Origin: Rhabdornis inornatus
Taxonomy: Eukaryota; Chordata; Aves; Passeriformes; Rhabdornithidae
Assembly: GCA_013397075.1 (NCBI GenBank)
Contig: VWZS01000704.1
Span: forward strand, 434,001-498,000
Length of the DNA: 64,000 nucleotides
Direction: 5' to 3'
The translations under genes were made by a program, and so were the position numbers. Numbering within the stretch: position 1 is the first letter of the stretch; each line of letters begins with the position of its first letter. Under the pieces are notes generated by a model, which was given only the letters and a program-made list of their open reading frames with translations, ran no database searches and was not told where the DNA came from. Shown one piece after another: positions 63,401-64,000 of the stretch.

Positions 63401-63457
63401 AGGACTCTCAAAGAGCTCAGAAGATTTGAGGAAAAACTCACCATTTGATTCTGACAC
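51285..63457 (-). CDS. INTS2: INTS2 (Integrator complex subunit 2), 22 C-terminal coding exons; 5' end beyond window
   Basis: INTS2 is a large alpha-helical-repeat subunit of the nuclear Integrator complex. Integrator binds RNA polymerase II, cleaves snRNA 3' ends and terminates promoter-proximal transcripts; INTS2 belongs to its structural backbone. Twenty-two GT-AG exons join into 3156 nt (1051 residues plus stop) with no phase break. They are collinear with human INTS2 from about residue 154 to 1204. Diagnostic stretches include ELPSLLPIVDVAEALLHV, TSRPPATPAGVRFVSLSF, LPIHCIYQLL, ATNYPHLCIVDDWICEE and IIEIINMSVSGI at the stop. The first ~150 residues and the promoter lie above 64000. One internal Glu run has expanded. 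The gene ends about 1.5 kb from the BRIP1 promoter, in the same orientation. Confidence 0.97.
51662..51838 (-). CDS. INTS2: INTS2 exon
   Basis: It encodes VLTQSKRYTFFMPTLPCLVS and LLIQIGQVCASDVATQTRD. The acceptor is TTGGCAG and the donor GTAAGT; 177 nt. Confidence 0.95.
52004..52109 (-). CDS. INTS2: INTS2 exon
   Basis: It encodes IFAIQLLSYLCIQYALPKSL and ARLAINVMGTLLT. The acceptor is TTGACAG and the donor GTACCA; 106 nt. Confidence 0.95.
52713..52820 (-). CDS. INTS2: INTS2 exon
   Basis: It encodes GYPCELLALTVAGIPSMHIC and FIPELIAQPELEKQ. The acceptor is CCCACAG and the donor GTACAG; 108 nt. Confidence 0.95.
53817..54071 (-). CDS. INTS2: INTS2 exon with expanded Glu run
   Basis: It encodes DSAAVQILLEICLPTEEEK, a variable acidic linker with nine Glu in a row, then LLCNLREVQCLICCLLHQMY and NIVKLVHFQ. 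The acceptor is CTCCCCAG. The donor GTCTGC is weak, but the junction to the next exon (HFQ-GYPCELL) is conserved. 255 nt. Confidence 0.93.
53922..53948 (-). repeat. In-frame (GAG)9 microsatellite coding poly-Glu in INTS2
   Basis: Nine uninterrupted GAG codons (plus-strand CTC repeats) sit in the acidic linker, where human INTS2 has only MEEGED. A pure codon repeat like this mutates by slippage and is likely length-variable. Confidence 0.95.
55005..55194 (-). CDS. INTS2: INTS2 exon
   Basis: It encodes SPPLMDIILHMLNGYLLASK and APEVTREELKNALLAAQ. The linker between them (EQDIRPSQNNAMGPE) is the less conserved part. The acceptor is ATCTCAG and the donor GTAAGG; 190 nt. Confidence 0.95.
55776..55901 (-). 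CDS. INTS2: INTS2 exon
   Basis: It encodes LWVMTVNALQPSAKIVRQQK and DPLIVLRCDQRVHR. The acceptor is TTTTAG and the donor GTGAGT; 126 nt. Confidence 0.95.
56408..56609 (-). CDS. INTS2: INTS2 exon
   Basis: It encodes AFSMLPGNHTQLMQILEHLT, ELIPYAEVLTSNMN and VNKLWMVLNTVMPRR. The acceptor is TTTACAG and the donor GTATCA; 202 nt. Confidence 0.95.
56781..56945 (-). CDS. INTS2: INTS2 exon
   Basis: It encodes LHSALLRLLATNYPHLCIVD, DWICEEQITGTDALLRRMLL and KNHSPKQLQE. The acceptor is CCCCAAG and the donor GTAAAG; 165 nt. Confidence 0.95.
57399..57503 (-). CDS. INTS2: INTS2 exon
   Basis: It encodes AAMQRKPKSYSSALMDQIPI and LIRQAQGLQQELGG. The acceptor is CTTGTAG and the donor GTAAAA; 105 nt. Confidence 0.95.
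58202..58310 (-). CDS. INTS2: INTS2 exon
   Basis: It encodes GENTRPTQRFSITTQLLVLY and SYEEALLANTKIL. The acceptor is TGTGCAG and the donor GTAAGT; 109 nt. Confidence 0.95.
58555..58731 (-). CDS. INTS2: INTS2 exon
   Basis: It encodes DWIYRQLCETTTPLHPQLLP and NPEATNQPVTEQEILNVFQG. The acceptor is CTTGCAG and the donor GTAATC; 177 nt. Confidence 0.95.
59134..59268 (-). CDS. INTS2: INTS2 exon
   Basis: It encodes VVTAHAVRVPVTGNLSANIT and LPIHCIYQLLKSRSFTKHK. The acceptor is CCTGCAG and the donor GTACCA; 135 nt. Confidence 0.95.
59426..59494 (-). CDS. INTS2: INTS2 exon (69 nt)
   Basis: It encodes IVIKPSSLSRMKTIFTQEIF and TEQ, identical to the human peptide as I recall it. The acceptor is ATTTCAG and the donor GTATTT. 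Confidence 0.94.
60150..60264 (-). CDS. INTS2: INTS2 exon
   Basis: It encodes SISGVSASFGEMLLLVAMYF and SAIIDLVCSTLGMK. The acceptor is ATCATCAG and the donor GTAAAT; 115 nt. Confidence 0.95.
60366..60437 (-). CDS. INTS2: INTS2 exon (72 nt)
   Basis: It encodes STPEQEQLMVMWLSWMIKEE and AYFE. It is too short to be seen as an open frame on its own. The acceptor is TGTGCAG and the donor GTGAGA. Confidence 0.93.
61043..61168 (-). CDS. INTS2: INTS2 exon
   Basis: It encodes PTDEEAEQLLQLMTSRPPAT and FCMLLAFSTLV. The acceptor is TGCTCAG and the donor GTACTC; 126 nt. It is more GC-rich than its flanks. Confidence 0.95.
61724..61950 (-). CDS. INTS2: INTS2 exon
   Basis: It encodes RKRDNISSVLWQMRRQLL, MGILPTVRSTHIVEEAD and ALLRLYCALMGIAGLK. 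The acceptor is TACACAG and the donor GTAAGG; 227 nt. Confidence 0.95.
62384..62557 (-). CDS. INTS2: INTS2 exon
   Basis: It encodes VEECHLPGLGVALTLDHTKN through TWFGTFIRNGQQ. The acceptor is TGTCCAG and the donor GTAGGA; 174 nt, phase 0 at both ends. Confidence 0.95.
62644..62774 (-). CDS. INTS2: INTS2 exon
   Basis: It encodes VCRGLIKNGERQDEESVGG and CKMNPSQALRVRGMV. The acceptor is CTTTAG and the donor GTGAGT; 131 nt. Confidence 0.95.
63067..63180 (-). CDS. INTS2: INTS2 exon
   Basis: It encodes ELPSLLPIVDVAEALLHVKN and GAWFLCLLVANVPDSFNE, almost identical to human. The acceptor is CCGTGCAG and the donor GTGAGT; 114 nt. Confidence 0.95.
63355..63457 (-). CDS. INTS2: INTS2 exon (first in window)
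   Basis: It encodes VSESNGEFFLKSSELFESP and YLEEAADVLCILQA. The acceptor is CTTGCAG and the donor GTGTGT; 103 nt, ending one nucleotide into a codon. Earlier coding exons are not in the window. Confidence 0.93.
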
Positions 63458-64000
63458 CTGCAAGACAGCATCTATAATCAGTGAACAGATTTTATTAAGT
63501 AATTTGTCTAAACCTGCTTTAATTCAGCATGTTTAATAGATTAAGAACTGCCAAAAACATAAAGCTATCAACACAGAACAAGCAGGAAAAGTTGGTAGAA
63601 TAAGAAATATTTACTACTGTAAATACTTCAACACAGATGGTATCATTGCTTCTTTTCAGAAGAAAAATAGCCCACTGACATTCTAAGTTTACACAAGGAA
63701 AATAAAACGTTTGGTGAGCAAGGAAGTGGGGGAAGAGAAATATGAAGGCTAATACCACACTGCAAAAGGAGCAAAGAATGGGATGGAGAAAAGTCATCAA
63801 TAATTTCCAGATTATCTCTGCACTGATAGATCACCAAATAACATTATGTTTGAGTATAGGATATTATAAAGTCTCTATAACATCAGCAAAGACTTTCTTT
63901 AGGAAGTTACAAAGAGTTTAAGCACAAGCTAGTGTTCAATCTGACTGAGACTTTGAATCTTGATAAAGCAGGTAAGGACTGGAGAAGAGTGCTCACACCA
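63458..64000 (-). other. INTS2 intron running off the window
   Basis: No exon encoding the expected preceding INTS2 peptide is present, so this is the 3' part of an intron whose upstream exon lies beyond 64000. I see no repeat or RNA gene in it. Confidence 0.7.

Noticed and set aside
63458..64000. Search for the next upstream INTS2 exon
   Set aside because: No reverse-strand peptide resembling the residues before VSESNGEF and no fitting donor were found, so the upstream exon must lie beyond the window.
1..64000. CRISPR arrays, insertion sequences, phage or bacterial operons, intact retroviral elements
   Set aside because: None is seen. The repeats present are head-to-tail mini- and microsatellites without spacers, and the only mobile element recognised is a short CR1 end.

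Overview
The window is vertebrate nuclear DNA, most likely from a bird. It is AT-rich intronic sequence with short GT-AG-bounded exons. It carries a degraded CR1-type LINE 3' end and one sharp CpG-rich island. The exon peptides are close to chicken and human BRIP1 and INTS2. Bird is well supported; a songbird is only a guess. No bacterial, viral or plasmid-like operon structure is present.

Two protein-coding genes fill the window, both on the minus strand and head-to-tail. BRIP1 (FANCJ/BACH1, an Fe-S DNA helicase of the Fanconi anaemia and homologous recombination pathways) has all 19 of its coding exons here, from the ATG at 48441 to the stop at 2531. The joined exons keep one open frame of 1279 codons plus stop. 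Exon lengths match the human gene exactly at most boundaries. INTS2 (Integrator complex subunit 2) has its last 22 coding exons here, from 63457 to the stop at 51285. These give 1051 residues; the N-terminal ~150 residues lie beyond position 64000. The same order (INTS2 3' end facing the BRIP1 promoter) is found on human chromosome 17q23.

Region by region: 1-2530 is BRIP1 3' UTR and flank. 2531-7344 holds the last four BRIP1 exons, including a coding 51-bp triplication. 7345-17283 is a 10-kb intron. 17284-17930 holds two helicase-domain-2 exons. 17931-34975 is a 17-kb intron with a perfect 22-bp minisatellite and the CR1 fragment. 34976-48476 is the helicase core and the 5' coding exons. About 49.2-49.77 kb is the BRIP1 CpG-island promoter, with three CCAAT boxes, an ETS-type site and a perfect RFX X-box. 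49.78-51.28 kb is AT-rich intergenic DNA and INTS2 3' UTR. 51285-64000 is INTS2.

The two genes have different jobs. BRIP1 unwinds forked and G-quadruplex DNA during crosslink repair. INTS2 is part of the Integrator backbone, which terminates and processes RNA polymerase II transcripts. The link between them is positional. I saw no hidden new system. The most interesting points are lineage-specific changes in the BRIP1 C-terminus, two cysteine clusters in its helicase-domain insert, the RFX site in its promoter, and repeat expansions (coding and intronic).
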